Of a stretch of DNA of 22,219 bases, positions 1 to 7,823 are shown piece by piece (the first letter of the stretch is position 1; each line of letters begins with the position of its first letter). The stretch is from positions 1-22,219 of the forward strand of contig VBJR01000165.1 of the NCBI GenBank assembly GCA_005880175.1. Reading direction: 5' to 3'. The position numbers and the translations under genes were made by a program. This stretch comes from Chloroflexota bacterium. GTDB taxonomy: Bacteria > Chloroflexota > Dormibacteria > Dormibacterales > Dormibacteraceae. The notes below the pieces were generated by a model, which was not told where the DNA came from, ran no database searches, and saw only the letters and a program-made list of their open reading frames with translations.

Positions 1-51
1 CATCGGCGGAGGGCTTGGCAAAGACGTGAGCGGGACGCAAGAATGGACGTG

Positions 52-95
52 GCCTCGTTGGACGTGGTGAGAAGCGCCCACGAGGCTACTTTTTT
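52..95 (+). terminator. Rho-independent terminator candidate
   Basis: GCCTCGT at 52-58 pairs with ACGAGGC at 80-86, and a short TAC precedes six T at 90-95. This is the only hairpin plus T-tract of the classic kind that I found in the window. It would end a rightward transcript entering from outside. An open frame from base 3 stops at 27-29 (SAEGLAKT), and another from base 2 stops at 68-70, so either could be the tail of that gene. The repeat TGGACGTGG at 44-52 and 59-67 overlaps the stem. The identity of the upstream gene is unknown. Confidence 0.4.
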
Positions 96-183
96 GCGCC
101 GCCCCCCTTCCGCCGCGCCGTCTCCCTGCACGCGCTCCGCGCGTTACGGACACAACTTGTGCCTACCTGCTTAGGCGCGGAGA

Positions 184-217
184 ACGGCCCCCGCCGCCTC
201 GCGGCGGCAGGGGCCGT
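184..217 (-). terminator. GC-rich hairpin after the GH18 gene
   Basis: Two 15-base arms (184-198 and 203-217) pair with a single mismatch around the 4-nt loop TCGC. The hairpin begins 9 bases beyond the stop codon of the leftward GH18 gene. No T-tract follows on the minus strand, so it is either a non-canonical terminator or an RNA 3'-end stabiliser. The placement supports a transcript end here. Confidence 0.6.
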
Positions 218-226
218 GAAGTCCGG

Positions 227-2416
227 TCAGATCACGAAGTGCCAGATGGCGTTGTCGGGGCCCACCGCGAACACGTCCAGATGGCCCGACCCCGGCTGCG
301 ACACCGCCGCCGGGCCGAGGTGCCAGACCGTCGAGGGGCCGACCGCCGAGAAGCCGGTCCACGCGGTCCCGGTCCACGACTTGCGCCAGACCCCGGCGTC
401 GAGACCGGGGATCAGGATGTCGAGGTGGCCGGACGCGGTGGACGCGGGCGCCGGCGCCGACGCGGCCAGACCGCCGCCCAGCGGCTCCGGGCCGCCCCAG
501 GCGGAGCCGTCCCAGAACATGTGCCACAGCGCGGAGTCGATGCCGCGCACGAACACGTCGATGCGGTTGGGGCCCCAGGACACGGCGCCCGGCGCCGCCG
601 AGAGCAGGCCGCCCAGCCCCTGCCAGCCCGACCAGTGGGAGCCGTCCCAGGCCTGGTGCCAGAGCGCCCCGTCGATGCCCCGCACGAAGGTGTCGAGGCG
701 GTTCGCCGCCCAGGAGGAGACCGCCGGGGCGCTGGTGATGCTGCCGCCCAGCGACTGCCAGCCGAACCAGGTTCCGCCCGAGAAGGGCAGGTGCCAGAGC
801 GCGCCGTCGATGCCGCGGGCGAACACGTCGATCCGGTTCGGGCCCCAGGACACGGCGGCCGGCGCCGAGGTGATCGTGCCGCCGAGGCTCTGCCAGCCGC
901 TCCACGAGCTCCCGTTCCACGAGTCGTGCCAGAGCGCGCTGTCGAGGCCCTGGGCGAACACGTCCAGGCGGTTCTGGGCCCAGGACGCGACGGCCGGGCT
1001 GGACGCCAGGCCGCCGCCCAGCGACTGGACGGCCGGCGTGGTCCCGAACTCCAGCGCCAGGGCGTTCCACAGCTCCGGCGAGCCGCCGCCGAAGTCCAGC
1101 GTGAAGATGCCGGCGCCGCGGAAGCCGCGCTGGTTCACCAGGTCGTACTTGCGGACCAGCGAGACCTGGTCGTCCCAGTACGCCTCGCGCCAGCAGTTCA
1201 GCGACGGGTCCGCGTCGAAGTACGTGGCCCACAGCTCCTGGCCGTTCGGGTCGAGCGCGTCCCGGTGCTCCTGGAACGAGCTGATCACCGGGTTGGAGGG
1301 GAGCGTCGGGAACACGGTGTACGGCACGCCCGCGTAATGGGCGCCGCCGTTCGGCAGCACGGGCGCGTTGGCCGGCGGGTTGGGCCCGCTCACGCAGCCG
1401 GCGACCCCGTAGTAGGGCAGGCCCATGATCGTCTTGCCGGCCCACGGCGCGTAGTCGTTGGCGGCGCGGGTCACGTTCCACGTGTAGTTCGGCGCGGCGC
1501 CGTCGAACGGCGACGTCGGGCCCATGCAGGTCGCGCACGGGCCGTTGCTGATCTCCAGGCTGTACGCCATCACGAAGAAGGCGTCGAGCGTGCCGGCCAG
1601 GTTGGGGATGTCGAAGAAGCCGCCGCTGTCCTCCGCCGAGCTGGCGAACGTGTCCACGACCAGGTAGCCGAGGTTCGCGGCCCGAAGCTTCTGGACGAAC
1701 GCGACCAGCTTCGTCCGCAGCGCCTGCCCGTCCGGGCACGTCGCGTTGCTGGCCTCGTAGTCGACGTCGATGCCGTCCGCGATGCCCTGCACCAGCGGCT
1801 TGACCGCGTTGATCGTGGTGGTCGTCGCGGCGTCGGCGAGCGCCTGGCAGGTGGTCCCGTTGTTCGCGGCCGTCGGCAGGAACATCAGCGTCAGGAGGAC
1901 GCGGGTGCCCTGCGCGTGAGCGGCGTTGATCAGGTTGCTCGCGGTGGCGGACTGCCAGATCTGCAGGCCGGAGTCGTTCACCAGCGTGCCGTCCGTGTTG
2001 ACGTTGACGCCGAAGTACGCGACGTCGGACAGCAGCGCGAAGTCCCAGGTCCGGAACCCGGCGCTGCTGTCGTCCAGGCTGGCGGCGCTGGCGAAGCCCA
2101 TGACCTCGCGGTTCAGCGTCGGGCTGGCGGCGGGCGCCGTGGGCGCGGCCGCGGCGGTGCGCGCCACCTTGGGCCGGAGCGGGATCACGCCCTGGCGGGG
2201 CTGGAGCGCGCCCACGTGGGTGGACGCGACCTGGCCGGCCACCTGCTGGGTGATCCACGGCCTGGTGACGTCGTGGCCCCCGGCGGGCGGGGCCGGCCGG
2301 GCGCCGCCCTGGGCTCCGGCCGTGCCGGCGGCGCTGGCCGTGCTCGGCAGCAGGACGGCGAAGGCGAGCGCCAGCGCCAGGGCGACCGGTCGGAGACGGG
2401 AGAGGAAGCGGGGCAT
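227..2416 (-). CDS. Secreted GH18-family glycoside hydrolase with C-terminal PLL/DUF346-type beta-propeller repeats
   Basis: The start is ATG at 2416 ([10 protein letters not shown]), because AGGAGT lies about 10 nt upstream; an ATG 27 nt further out lacks such a site. The 729-residue product has a signal peptide ending near ASAAG (about residue 30). A GH18 barrel spans about residues 96-450 with the catalytic motif DGIDVDYE at 214-221, matching DxxDxDxE with E221 as proton donor; the strands FFVMAYS and [12 protein letters not shown] follow. From about residue 450 there are six repeats of about 45 residues of the pattern SLGG...SW..NR(L/I)DVF.RG.D.ALWH...W.G..W.GW. This is the DUF346/PLL lectin-like propeller, probably sugar-binding. 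The likely substrate is chitin or another GlcNAc polymer, or peptidoglycan; the sequence does not say which. It is the last gene of the leftward greA-side cluster. Confidence is high for the family and low for the substrate. Confidence 0.88.
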   Translation of the reverse strand: MPRFLSRLRPVALALALAFAVLLPSTASAAGTAGAQGGARPAPPAGGHDVTRPWITQQVAGQVASTHVGALQPRQGVIPLRPKVARTAAAAPTAPAASPTLNREVMGFASAASLDDSSAGFRTWDFALLSDVAYFGVNVNTDGTLVNDSGLQIWQSATASNLINAAHAQGTRVLLTLMFLPTAANNGTTCQALADAATTTTINAVKPLVQGIADGIDVDYEASNATCPDGQALRTKLVAFVQKLRAANLGYLVVDTFASSAEDSGGFFDIPNLAGTLDAFFVMAYSLEISNGPCATCMGPTSPFDGAAPNYTWNVTRAANDYAPWAGKTIMGLPYYGVAGCVSGPNPPANAPVLPNGGAHYAGVPYTVFPTLPSNPVISSFQEHRDALDPNGQELWATYFDADPSLNCWREAYWDDQVSLVRKYDLVNQRGFRGAGIFTLDFGGGSPELWNALALEFGTTPAVQSLGGGLASSPAVASWAQNRLDVFAQGLDSALWHDSWNGSSWSGWQSLGGTITSAPAAVSWGPNRIDVFARGIDGALWHLPFSGGTWFGWQSLGGSITSAPAVSSWAANRLDTFVRGIDGALWHQAWDGSHWSGWQGLGGLLSAAPGAVSWGPNRIDVFVRGIDSALWHMFWDGSAWGGPEPLGGGLAASAPAPASTASGHLDILIPGLDAGVWRKSWTGTAWTGFSAVGPSTVWHLGPAAVSQPGSGHLDVFAVGPDNAIWHFVI
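240..1040 (-). repeat. Tandem ~135-bp coding repeats (PLL/DUF346 propeller blades)
   Basis: The word GTGCCA(C/G)AGCGC recurs at 521, 656, 791 and 926, exactly 135 bp apart. The period equals one 45-residue propeller blade of the GH18 protein. The outer copies, nearest the C-terminus, are more divergent, and the central four are nearly in register at DNA level. This suggests growth by recent tandem duplication or gene conversion. The repeats are entirely coding and are not CRISPR. Confidence 0.85.
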
Positions 2417-2504
2417 CTTCGCGATCACTCCTATGAGATGCACGACGAAGGCCCACCGGTTGCGTCCCCGGCCGGGCCATGCGGGGGTGACCCTAGCACA
2501 CGGC

Positions 2505-3236
2505 TCAGCTGCCGGTGAGCAGGCCGCCCAGGCCGCCGCCCTCGCCGGGGTGGGGCATGTAGTGCGCGATCGCGTGCGCCAGGTGGGGCAGGCTCATCGA
2601 CTGCAGCCAGATCCGGCCCGGCCCGGTCAGCGTGGCCAGGAACAGGCCGTCGCCGCCGAACAGCGCGTTCCGGATGCCGGGCATCGTCGTGACGTTGAAG
2701 TCCACGCCCTCCTCGAACATCGCGACGTGGCCGGGGTGGATGCGCAGCGTGTTGCCGGCCTGCAGCTCGTACTGGACCACCTCGCCGTGCATCTCGATGA
2801 ACGCCATGCCCTGCCCGGTCAGCCGCTGCATGCGGAAGCCGGTCCCGCCGAAGATGCCGGCGCCGAGCCGCTGCTGGACGCCGACCCCGAGCTGCACGCC
2901 GCGGGTGGCGCACATGAACCCGTGGCGGTGGACCAGGTAGCCGCGGCCGGGCTGGATCTCCAGCGGCAGGATCTGGCCGGGCAGCCTGGCGCAGAACGAG
3001 GCCATGCCGACGCCGCCGACGGCCGTGTACTCGGTCATGAAGATCGTGGCACCGGCCAGCGCCCGGCCCAGCGTCGCCATGAAGCCGCCCTGCTGGCCGC
3101 CGACCGCGGTGCCGGTCTGGAGCTGGATCGCCCAGGAGATCCAGGCCAGCTCGCCGGACTCCGCGAAGACCTGCTCGCCCGGCTGGAGCATCAGCTCCAG
3201 GACGGGCATGGTCGTGCCGATGATCCGATGCTCCAA
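2505..3236 (-). CDS. AIM24 family protein (TIGR00266-like)
   Basis: The start is TTG at 3236, because GAGGAGG stands about 9 nt upstream and no ATG/GTG fits better. The 243-residue product has the glycine-rich beta-sandwich layout of the AIM24/TIGR00266 family: [17 protein letters not shown] near the N-terminus, a central [13 protein letters not shown] block, repeated G-aromatic turns, and the C-terminal [18 protein letters not shown] signature. There is no signal peptide and no TM segment. The bacterial family has no firm biochemical role; the fungal namesake is a mitochondrial inner-membrane organiser. It follows the Fur gene by 67 nt. A TACACT box at 3284-3289 (minus strand) could give it its own promoter with a leader of about 40 nt. 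Confidence 0.85.
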   Translation of the reverse strand: MEHRIIGTTMPVLELMLQPGEQVFAESGELAWISWAIQLQTGTAVGGQQGGFMATLGRALAGATIFMTEYTAVGGVGMASFCARLPGQILPLEIQPGRGYLVHRHGFMCATRGVQLGVGVQQRLGAGIFGGTGFRMQRLTGQGMAFIEMHGEVVQYELQAGNTLRIHPGHVAMFEEGVDFNVTTMPGIRNALFGGDGLFLATLTGPGRIWLQSMSLPHLAHAIAHYMPHPGEGGGLGGLLTGS

Positions 3237-3289
3237 GTCCCTGCACCCTCCTCAGTCGGGTCCGATCGACGATGCGCGAGCGCAGTGTA
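3237..3289 (-). promoter_or_regulatory. Leader and candidate -10 of the AIM24 gene
   Basis: On the minus strand TACACT (RC of 3284-3289) fits the TAnnnT pattern. It is followed by about 45 nt of leader ending in GAGGAGG at the proper distance from the TTG start. The Fur stop at 3304 lies just upstream, so the gene may be expressed both by readthrough and from this site. The -35 is not recognisable. Confidence 0.3.
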
Positions 3290-3303
3290 GAGGGTGGGAC
3301 CGG

Positions 3304-3774
3304 CTACTGGTAGTGCACGTGGTCGAGGACGCGGCGCCGGGCCGGACGGCGGCCCCGCGCGCACTCGTTGCACACGCCGACGACGAGGACGTCCGTGCGC
3401 ACGGGTCGGAAGCGGTGCAGCTCCTGTAAGTGCTGCTCCAGCTCGGCGACCAGGCTGTGCTCGATGTGGAGGACGCCGCCGCAGACCTGGCAGATCGCGT
3501 GCTGGTGGTCCTCGCCCGACACCTCGTAGTGGATCGGGCCGTCGCCCAGGCGGACCGCCCGCAGCGCACCGGACGTGGACAGCGCCTCCAGCGCGCGGTA
3601 GACGGTGCTGCGCGGGAAGCCTGGCTGGGCGCGCTGCAGCTCGGCAGTGATCTCGTCCGCCGTGCAGTGCCCGCCGAGCCGCTGCACCACCTCCCAGACC
3701 TGCTGCCGCTGGCGCGTCTGGCGCATCCCCGGCCTGAGCGGCGGGTTCGCGGCTTGTGCCTGCCCGTCTGCCAT
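3304..3774 (-). CDS. Fur-family metalloregulator (Fur/PerR/Zur type)
   Basis: This is a 156-residue transcription factor. A winged helix occupies about residues 20-80, with recognition region TADEITAELQRAQPGFPRSTVYRALEALS (shown by its start and end residues 38-66). The dimerisation/metal domain follows with DHQHAICQVCG at 89-99 and a second CxxC (CNEC, C135/C138). C95, C98, C135 and C138 would form the structural zinc site; H90, H92 and nearby acids are candidate sensor ligands. Which metal or peroxide it senses cannot be decided from sequence. The N-terminal 16 residues are unusual, so M17 is an alternative start; ATG 3774 is preferred because TAGGCT sits 8 nt ahead, as in other apparent leaderless genes here. 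It lies 31 nt downstream of the M24 peptidase gene. Confidence 0.88.
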   Translation of the reverse strand: MADGQAQAANPPLRPGMRQTRQRQQVWEVVQRLGGHCTADEITAELQRAQPGFPRSTVYRALEALSTSGALRAVRLGDGPIHYEVSGEDHQHAICQVCGGVLHIEHSLVAELEQHLQELHRFRPVRTDVLVVGVCNECARGRRPARRRVLDHVHYQ

Positions 3775-3788
3775 CGCGGAGAAGCCTA
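3775..3788 (-). promoter_or_regulatory. Candidate leaderless promoter of the Fur gene
   Basis: TAGGCT on the minus strand (RC of 3783-3788) is separated from ATG by TCTCCGCG, 8 nt, with no Shine-Dalgarno sequence. Transcription would start at or next to the ATG. The box lies between the M24 peptidase stop and the Fur start, so it would be an internal promoter of the leftward cluster. Confidence 0.35.
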
Positions 3789-3805
3789 CGCCTGCCAGGG
3801 GCGCA

Positions 3806-4882
3806 TCAGCCGGCGACGCGCAGCGCCCGGTCGGCCCGGGTGAGGAGGCGGGCGCCGCCCGCCTCCACGACCACGTCGTCCTCGATCCGGACGCCGCCCC
3901 AGCCGGCCAGGTAGACGCCCGGCTCGACGGTGACGACCATGCCCTCCTCGAGCACGGCGTCGCCGCCGGGGTCGAGGCTCGGGTCCTCGTGCGCCTCCAG
4001 CCCCAGGCCGTGGCCCACGCGGTGGATGAACGCGTCCGCCAGCCCGCCCGCGCGGATCACGGCGCGGGCCGCCTCGTCCACCCCGCCGACGGTCGCGCCC
4101 GGCCGGATCGCCGCCACGGCGGCGTCGTGGGCGGCCAGCACCAGGGCGTGGACCTCGCGCTGCCGGCCGTCGGGCTCGCCCATCACCAGGGTGCGCGTCG
4201 TGTCGGCCCGGTAGCCGCCGGACGCGGCGCCGAAGTCGAGCAGGACCAGGTCGCCGGCGGCCAGCCGCCGGTCGCCGGGGCGCAGGTGCGGCTGGGCGGA
4301 GTTCGGGCCCGACTGGACGATGGTGTCGAACGAGGGCCGGGCGCCGGCCGCCGCGATCGCGTGGTCGATCGCGGCGGCGACCTCCAGCTCGCTGCGGCCG
4401 GCCTGGAGCTCCTCGAGGGCGCGCTCGGTGACCGCGTCCGTCAGGCGGGCGGCCTCCTCCAGCCGGGCGAGCTCGGCGGCGGTCTTGCGCGCGCGGAGCC
4501 GGCGCACCTCGGCGCCCGCGTCCACCGGCCGGGCCCCCGGCGCGATCCCGCGCAGGCGCTCCCAGCGGGCCAGGCTGAGGTGGTCCATCTCGACGGCCAG
4601 CGTGCCGCCGGCGCCGTCCAGGGCGGCCGCGACCGGCGCCCACGCGTCCTCGCCGTCGCGCCAGGCGCTGACCGTCACCCCGGAGGCGGCCGCCGCCGCG
4701 CTGTCCGCCTCCAGCGACGGCACGACCAGCACCGCGCGCGGGCCGCGCACGACCAGGGCCATCAGCCGCTCGTGCGGGTTGGACGCGAAGCCCGTCAGGT
4801 ACGCGATGGACACCGGGTCGGTCAGGACGGCGGCTCCGGCCTCCCGGGCCTCCATCCAGGCCCGCAGGCGGTCCAGGGTCAC
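3806..4882 (-). CDS. M24-family metallopeptidase (Xaa-Pro dipeptidase/aminopeptidase type)
   Basis: This is a cytoplasmic metallopeptidase of 358 residues, the usual length of short PepQ/YpdF-type enzymes that cleave Xaa-Pro bonds. A creatinase-like N-domain covers about residues 1-125, and the pita-bread catalytic domain about 130-358. All five dinuclear metal ligands are visible: D216 (LLDFG), D227 (YRADTTRT), H291 (HRVGHGLG), E320 (VVTVEPGVY) and E334 (GVRIEDD). H298 is the conserved second histidine. The start is GTG at 4882, only 2 nt after the greA stop, implying translational coupling. Prolidase versus aminopeptidase P activity is not resolvable from sequence. Confidence 0.9.
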   Translation of the reverse strand: MTLDRLRAWMEAREAGAAVLTDPVSIAYLTGFASNPHERLMALVVRGPRAVLVVPSLEADSAAAAASGVTVSAWRDGEDAWAPVAAALDGAGGTLAVEMDHLSLARWERLRGIAPGARPVDAGAEVRRLRARKTAAELARLEEAARLTDAVTERALEELQAGRSELEVAAAIDHAIAAAGARPSFDTIVQSGPNSAQPHLRPGDRRLAAGDLVLLDFGAASGGYRADTTRTLVMGEPDGRQREVHALVLAAHDAAVAAIRPGATVGGVDEAARAVIRAGGLADAFIHRVGHGLGLEAHEDPSLDPGGDAVLEEGMVVTVEPGVYLAGWGGVRIEDDVVVEAGGARLLTRADRALRVAG

Positions 4883-4884
4883 CC

Positions 4885-5358
4885 CTACTCGACCTTCAGG
4901 ATGCGGATGCTGTAGCGGCCGCCCGACGGCGTCCGGACCTCGACCTCGTCGCCGACCTTGTGGCCCATCAGCGCCCTGCCGATCGCGGACTCGAAGCTGA
5001 CCCGGCCGGCGCTCGGGTCGGCCTCGGTGGAGCCGACGATCCGGTACGTCTCCTCGGGCTCGCCCTCCTCGGCGAACGTGACCGTGCTGAGCAGGTCCAC
5101 CCGGCCGTTGCTGGCCCGGGACTCGATGATGACGTGGTTCTTGACGATCGCCTCCAGCTCCTGGATGCGCGTCTCGATGAACGACTGCTCGTTGCGCGCG
5201 GCGTGGTACTCGAAGTTCTCGGACAGGTCGCCGTGCTCGCGAGCGGCCTTGATCTTGGCCACGATCTCGGGACGGCGGGTGCCCACCAGCACCTCGAGCT
5301 CCTGGCGCACCTGGGCGAGGCCCTCGGCGGTGATGGGGACGTCTCGTTGCTGGGTCAT
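4885..5358 (-). CDS. greA: Transcription elongation factor GreA
   Basis: This 157-residue protein matches GreA in length and layout. GreA enters the RNA polymerase secondary channel and stimulates cleavage of backtracked transcripts. The N-terminal antiparallel coiled coil (about 1-75) carries the tip acidic pair in AREHGDLSENFEYHAAR, where D and E coordinate the catalytic Mg. The C-terminal FKBP-like domain contains the conserved stretch ending SAIGRALMGHKVGDEVEV. ATG at 5358 overlaps the TGA of the upstream membrane-protein gene in the tetranucleotide ATGA, with GGAGGA a few bases before it, which fixes the start. An open frame continues upstream of this ATG, but that part is a shadow of the overlapping gene. 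Confidence 0.97.
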   Translation of the reverse strand: MTQQRDVPITAEGLAQVRQELEVLVGTRRPEIVAKIKAAREHGDLSENFEYHAARNEQSFIETRIQELEAIVKNHVIIESRASNGRVDLLSTVTFAEEGEPEETYRIVGSTEADPSAGRVSFESAIGRALMGHKVGDEVEVRTPSGGRYSIRILKVE

Positions 5359-6209
5359 CGCATTCCTCCGGGCATCAGGGCCTGGACCTCGTCGTACAGC
5401 CGGCGCTGGAGCAGGTGGGAGACGCCGAACACGGCGCCGGCCAGCGCGGCGCCGGCCACGATCGCGGCGATCCCGTGGAGCAGGTCGGGCTTCAGCGGCA
5501 GGACCGCGACGACGTCCACGCCGATGATCGCGGCCGCGGCCAGAGCCACCGGCGTGAGGATCGGCATCAGGCGGAGGCGCTTGAGCACCTCGGGTACCGG
5601 CTGCTCGGGCCGCCCCACCATGCGCTGGCCCATCACGCCCACGCTGCGCACGTGCCGCAGCTTCGGCGTGACGGTCAGGATCACGTTCACCTGGTTGCCC
5701 GGCACCTTGCTCATGCGCTCGGGCGTGACCAGGTACTGCTCGACGCCGCCCCTGGTCTTGACCATCAGCATGCCCAGGCCGATCGACGTGCTGGCCTCGC
5801 TCGCGCCCATGAGCTGGCCCTGGACCATGCGCGGCTCCAGCTTGCGATCCTGCAGCGCGAGGCGGAACCCCGGGGCCAGGAAGCTGAGTCCGAACACGAT
5901 CGGCGCCGCCCACACCACGCCCGCGACGGTGGCCACGAACCAGCCGTACGGCCGCAGCAGGAGCAGGAACAGCCCCACCGCGATGAGCACGCAGGCGAGG
6001 GCGACCGCGCCGGAGATGTAGCCGATGCGCACCACTGTCTCGGGCGCGTAGCCCTGGAGCATGCCACCCGACTCGACGTAGCGCTGGCGCTGCTTCCGCT
6101 GGTCGCCGCCGGTGGCCGCCGGCGCCGGCACGTTCTTGGGCCGGACCTGGCGGACCTGCCGGACCTGGCGCTGGTTCCGCGACTGCGCCTGGATGCGTTT
6201 CTTTCCCAT
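5355..6209 (-). CDS. Four-TM membrane protein of unknown function, co-transcribed with greA
   Basis: I do not recognise the family. The 284-residue product starts with a basic, Gln/Arg-rich tail holding a triplicated RQV unit (residues 14-23). Two adjacent TM helices (about 63-85 and 89-112), a soluble domain of about 90 residues with LMVKTRGGVEQYLVTPERM, and two more TM helices (about 206-227 and 236-256) follow, so both termini and the central domain are probably cytoplasmic. The 4-nt overlap with greA shows coupling. The position next to greA recalls small membrane proteins of actinobacterial greA neighbourhoods, but I see no shared motif. It has no Shine-Dalgarno sequence; TAGACT lies 9 nt upstream of the ATG. 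Confidence 0.75.
   Translation of the reverse strand: MGKKRIQAQSRNQRQVRQVRQVRPKNVPAPAATGGDQRKQRQRYVESGGMLQGYAPETVVRIGYISGAVALACVLIAVGLFLLLLRPYGWFVATVAGVVWAAPIVFGLSFLAPGFRLALQDRKLEPRMVQGQLMGASEASTSIGLGMLMVKTRGGVEQYLVTPERMSKVPGNQVNVILTVTPKLRHVRSVGVMGQRMVGRPEQPVPEVLKRLRLMPILTPVALAAAAIIGVDVVAVLPLKPDLLHGIAAIVAGAALAGAVFGVSHLLQRRLYDEVQALMPGGMR
6143..6169 (-). repeat. Three 9-bp tandem repeats coding for RQV units
   Basis: GGACCTGSC is repeated three times with one variable base. On the coding strand it gives consecutive RQV tripeptides in the basic N-terminal tail of the membrane protein. This is a small slippage-type expansion that keeps the frame. Confidence 0.7.
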
Positions 6210-6224
6210 TCACTCGCGAGTCTA
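6210..6224 (-). promoter_or_regulatory. Candidate leaderless promoter of the membrane protein-greA operon
   Basis: TAGACT on the minus strand (RC of 6219-6224) is followed by 9 nt and the ATG at 6209. There is no purine-rich ribosome site. This would be the main promoter for the membrane protein, greA and the M24 peptidase. Confidence 0.35.
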
Positions 6225-6256
6225 TCGAGGGGGAGGCGCGCGCGCCGGTCGGGCCG

Positions 6257-6269
6257 GGGGCGGAGCCCC
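6257..6269 (-). terminator. Short GC hairpin after the DUF488 gene
   Basis: GGGGC at 6257-6261 pairs perfectly with GCCCC at 6265-6269 around GGA, 17 bp beyond the stop of the leftward DUF488 gene and upstream of the greA-operon promoter box. The surrounding 76-bp gap is almost pure G+C and has no T-tract. It is a plausible boundary between two leftward units. Confidence 0.35.
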
Positions 6270-6285
6270 GAGGCCCCGCGCGTCC

Positions 6286-6822
6286 TCAGAGTGTGAGCCG
6301 CTCCTGGACCGGCCCCGGATAGGTGATCCGGCCGCCGTCCACGCGGGCGAACGGCGTCAGCGCCGCCGGCTGCGTGCGGCCCGGCCCGAGCACGTGCGTG
6401 ACGGCGAGGCCGCGGGCGAGCAGGGCGTCGGCGATCAGGCTGCGGTGGCACCGCCAGGGCACGGCCTCGGCGCACATGACGGCCACGTCGCGGTCCCGGC
6501 TCCACGCCACCAGGCGGTCCAGCCCGACCGCGAAGTCGGGGTCGGCCATGTGGTCGGCGTAGCCGCGGAAGCTCTCGTTGTGCCAGCCGGCGTTGGGCGA
6601 GTCCGGCCGGGGCCGGCGCAGGCCGCCCAGCTCGGGCAGGTGCGCGTACTCGATGTCGCGGGCGGGGAGATCGGCCGCCAGCGCCGCCTTCGCGAAGTGC
6701 GGCATCCGGCGGGAGCCCGGCGCGGTGCGGACGTCAGCCAGGAGCGTGGTCCCGTGCTCGCGGAGCAGCTCGACCAGCTCGTCGAGGCTCCGCGTCGAGT
6801 GCCCGACGGTGAACAGTGCCAA
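6286..6822 (-). CDS. DUF488 family protein
   Basis: This is a 178-residue cytoplasmic protein of the DUF488 family. It begins with the family signature LFTVGHSTRSLDELVELL, has ADVRTAPGSRRMPHF near residues 28-43, and carries the conserved cysteine motif CAEAVPWRCHRSLIADALL near residues 118-136, whose Cys and CHR residues define the family. The family's function is not established. The start is TTG at 6822, since the preceding codons leave the conserved N-terminus intact and no other start fits; there is no Shine-Dalgarno sequence. It is divergent from the TlpA-like gene with only 20 bp between the starts. Confidence 0.88.
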   Translation of the reverse strand: MALFTVGHSTRSLDELVELLREHGTTLLADVRTAPGSRRMPHFAKAALAADLPARDIEYAHLPELGGLRRPRPDSPNAGWHNESFRGYADHMADPDFAVGLDRLVAWSRDRDVAVMCAEAVPWRCHRSLIADALLARGLAVTHVLGPGRTQPAALTPFARVDGGRITYPGPVQERLTL

Positions 6823-6842
6823 CCCGGTAGGTTTTACCGGTC
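6823..6842. promoter_or_regulatory. 20-bp divergent promoter region with hyphenated palindrome
   Basis: CCGGTA (6824-6829) and TACCGG (6835-6840) form a perfect inverted repeat around GGTTT. Rightward, TAGGTT at 6828-6833 is 9 nt from the ATG at 6843. Leftward, TAAAAC (RC of 6831-6836) is 8 nt from the TTG at 6822. Both -10-like boxes lie within or across the palindrome, so both genes would be leaderless and the -35 zone of each would lie in the coding region of the other. Confidence 0.45.
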
Positions 6843-7820
6843 ATGGCACCCTCGTGGCCGGACCGCCTCGCCCGCGTCGTGGCCGCGCTGGCGGCGGCGG
6901 CCGCCGCCCTGGCGTGCGGCGGCCCCGGCACGGCCCGACCGCCGTCCCCGCCCCCACCGTCGCTGCCCGCCGGCTACACGGCGTACGACGGCGGCAAGCT
7001 GGGGTTCCGGTTCGGCCTGGCGCCGGGCTGGCAGCGGGTCGGCGAGGTGGCCGCGGACGGCGTCAGCTTCGCGGACCCGTCCGGCCAGGGCACGCTGCTG
7101 GTCCACGTGGAGCAGGCCCGCTCCGCGGACCTGGACGCGGCCACCGGCGTGGTGATGTTCGAGCTGACGGACGGCGGCGGCGTCCCCCACGCCAGCATGG
7201 CGGACTCGCGCCTGGCCGGCCGGCCGGCGAGCTGGGTCAAGGGCGACTTCACGGCGGCGGGGCCGGCGCAGCGCATCGAGGCGATCGTGATGCTGGAGGG
7301 CGGCCGCGCCTGGGTGCTGGCCCTGGCCGGGCCCGCCGCCTCGCTCGCGACCGACGAGGCGGCGTTCGACGCGATGCGCGCCTCGTTCCAGCTCCGCTCG
7401 GCGCCCGTGCTGCCGCCGGCGCCGGCGGAGGTGGCGCTGGACCGGCCGGCGCCCGGCTTCGCCGAGCTGGACCGGATCAAGGGCCCGGTCGTCCTCAACT
7501 TCTTCGCCTCGTGGTGCGGGCCGTGCCGCGAGGAGATGCCGCTGCTGGCCCAGCGCGCGAAGGCGGCCGGGGGCCGGTTCACGGTCCTGGGCATGGACAC
7601 CCAGGACGACACGTCGAAGGTGCCTGACTTCCTGAAAGGCCTGGGCGTGGGCTTCCCGACCGGCTACGACCGGGACGGCCACCTCTACCAGGCGTACCTG
7701 CTGCCAGGCGTGCCGGGGACGTTCTTCCTGGACGCCCACCACGTGGTGCGGGACCTGGTGTACGGGCCGCTGACGGCGGACACGCTGCAGCGCGGCCTGC
7801 ACGCCGCGGGGGCGGCGTAG
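6843..7820 (+). CDS. TlpA/ResA-like thioredoxin-fold lipoprotein with N-terminal PsbP/DUF1795-like region
   Basis: This is a 325-residue exported protein. The signal sequence ends with ALAC (C25), a relaxed lipobox, followed by a Pro-rich linker to about residue 43. The middle region (about 44-185), beginning GYTAYDGGKLGFRFGLAPGW, resembles PsbP/DUF1795-type lipoprotein domains, but that assignment is weak. The C-terminal domain (about 190-320) is a TlpA/ResA-type thioredoxin with active site FFASWCGPC (C225/C228) and the cis-Pro loop GVPGTFF (P281). It is expected to reduce disulfides outside the membrane, for example in cytochrome c maturation, though no such genes are nearby. It ends 3 bp from the convergent stop of the ParA-like gene. 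Confidence 0.88.
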   Translation: MAPSWPDRLARVVAALAAAAAALACGGPGTARPPSPPPPSLPAGYTAYDGGKLGFRFGLAPGWQRVGEVAADGVSFADPSGQGTLLVHVEQARSADLDAATGVVMFELTDGGGVPHASMADSRLAGRPASWVKGDFTAAGPAQRIEAIVMLEGGRAWVLALAGPAASLATDEAAFDAMRASFQLRSAPVLPPAPAEVALDRPAPGFAELDRIKGPVVLNFFASWCGPCREEMPLLAQRAKAAGGRFTVLGMDTQDDTSKVPDFLKGLGVGFPTGYDRDGHLYQAYLLPGVPGTFFLDAHHVVRDLVYGPLTADTLQRGLHAAGAA

Positions 7821-7823
7821 CCC

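Noticed and set aside
521..940. Regular 135-bp repeats as a CRISPR array
   Set aside because: The period is a multiple of three, the units are wholly coding and there are no distinct spacers.
159..2518. Very long open frames on the plus strand opposite the GH18 gene, and similar ones across the window (for example 8184-10082)
   Set aside because: They are antisense or out-of-frame shadows caused by high GC. The products are Arg/Gly/Ala-rich without domains, while the opposite frames carry clear families.
4885..6213. A GreA fusion protein with a long N-terminal extension
   Set aside because: The extra residues are a shadow of the overlapping membrane-protein gene. A proper ribosome site and the ATGA overlap fix the GreA start at 5358.
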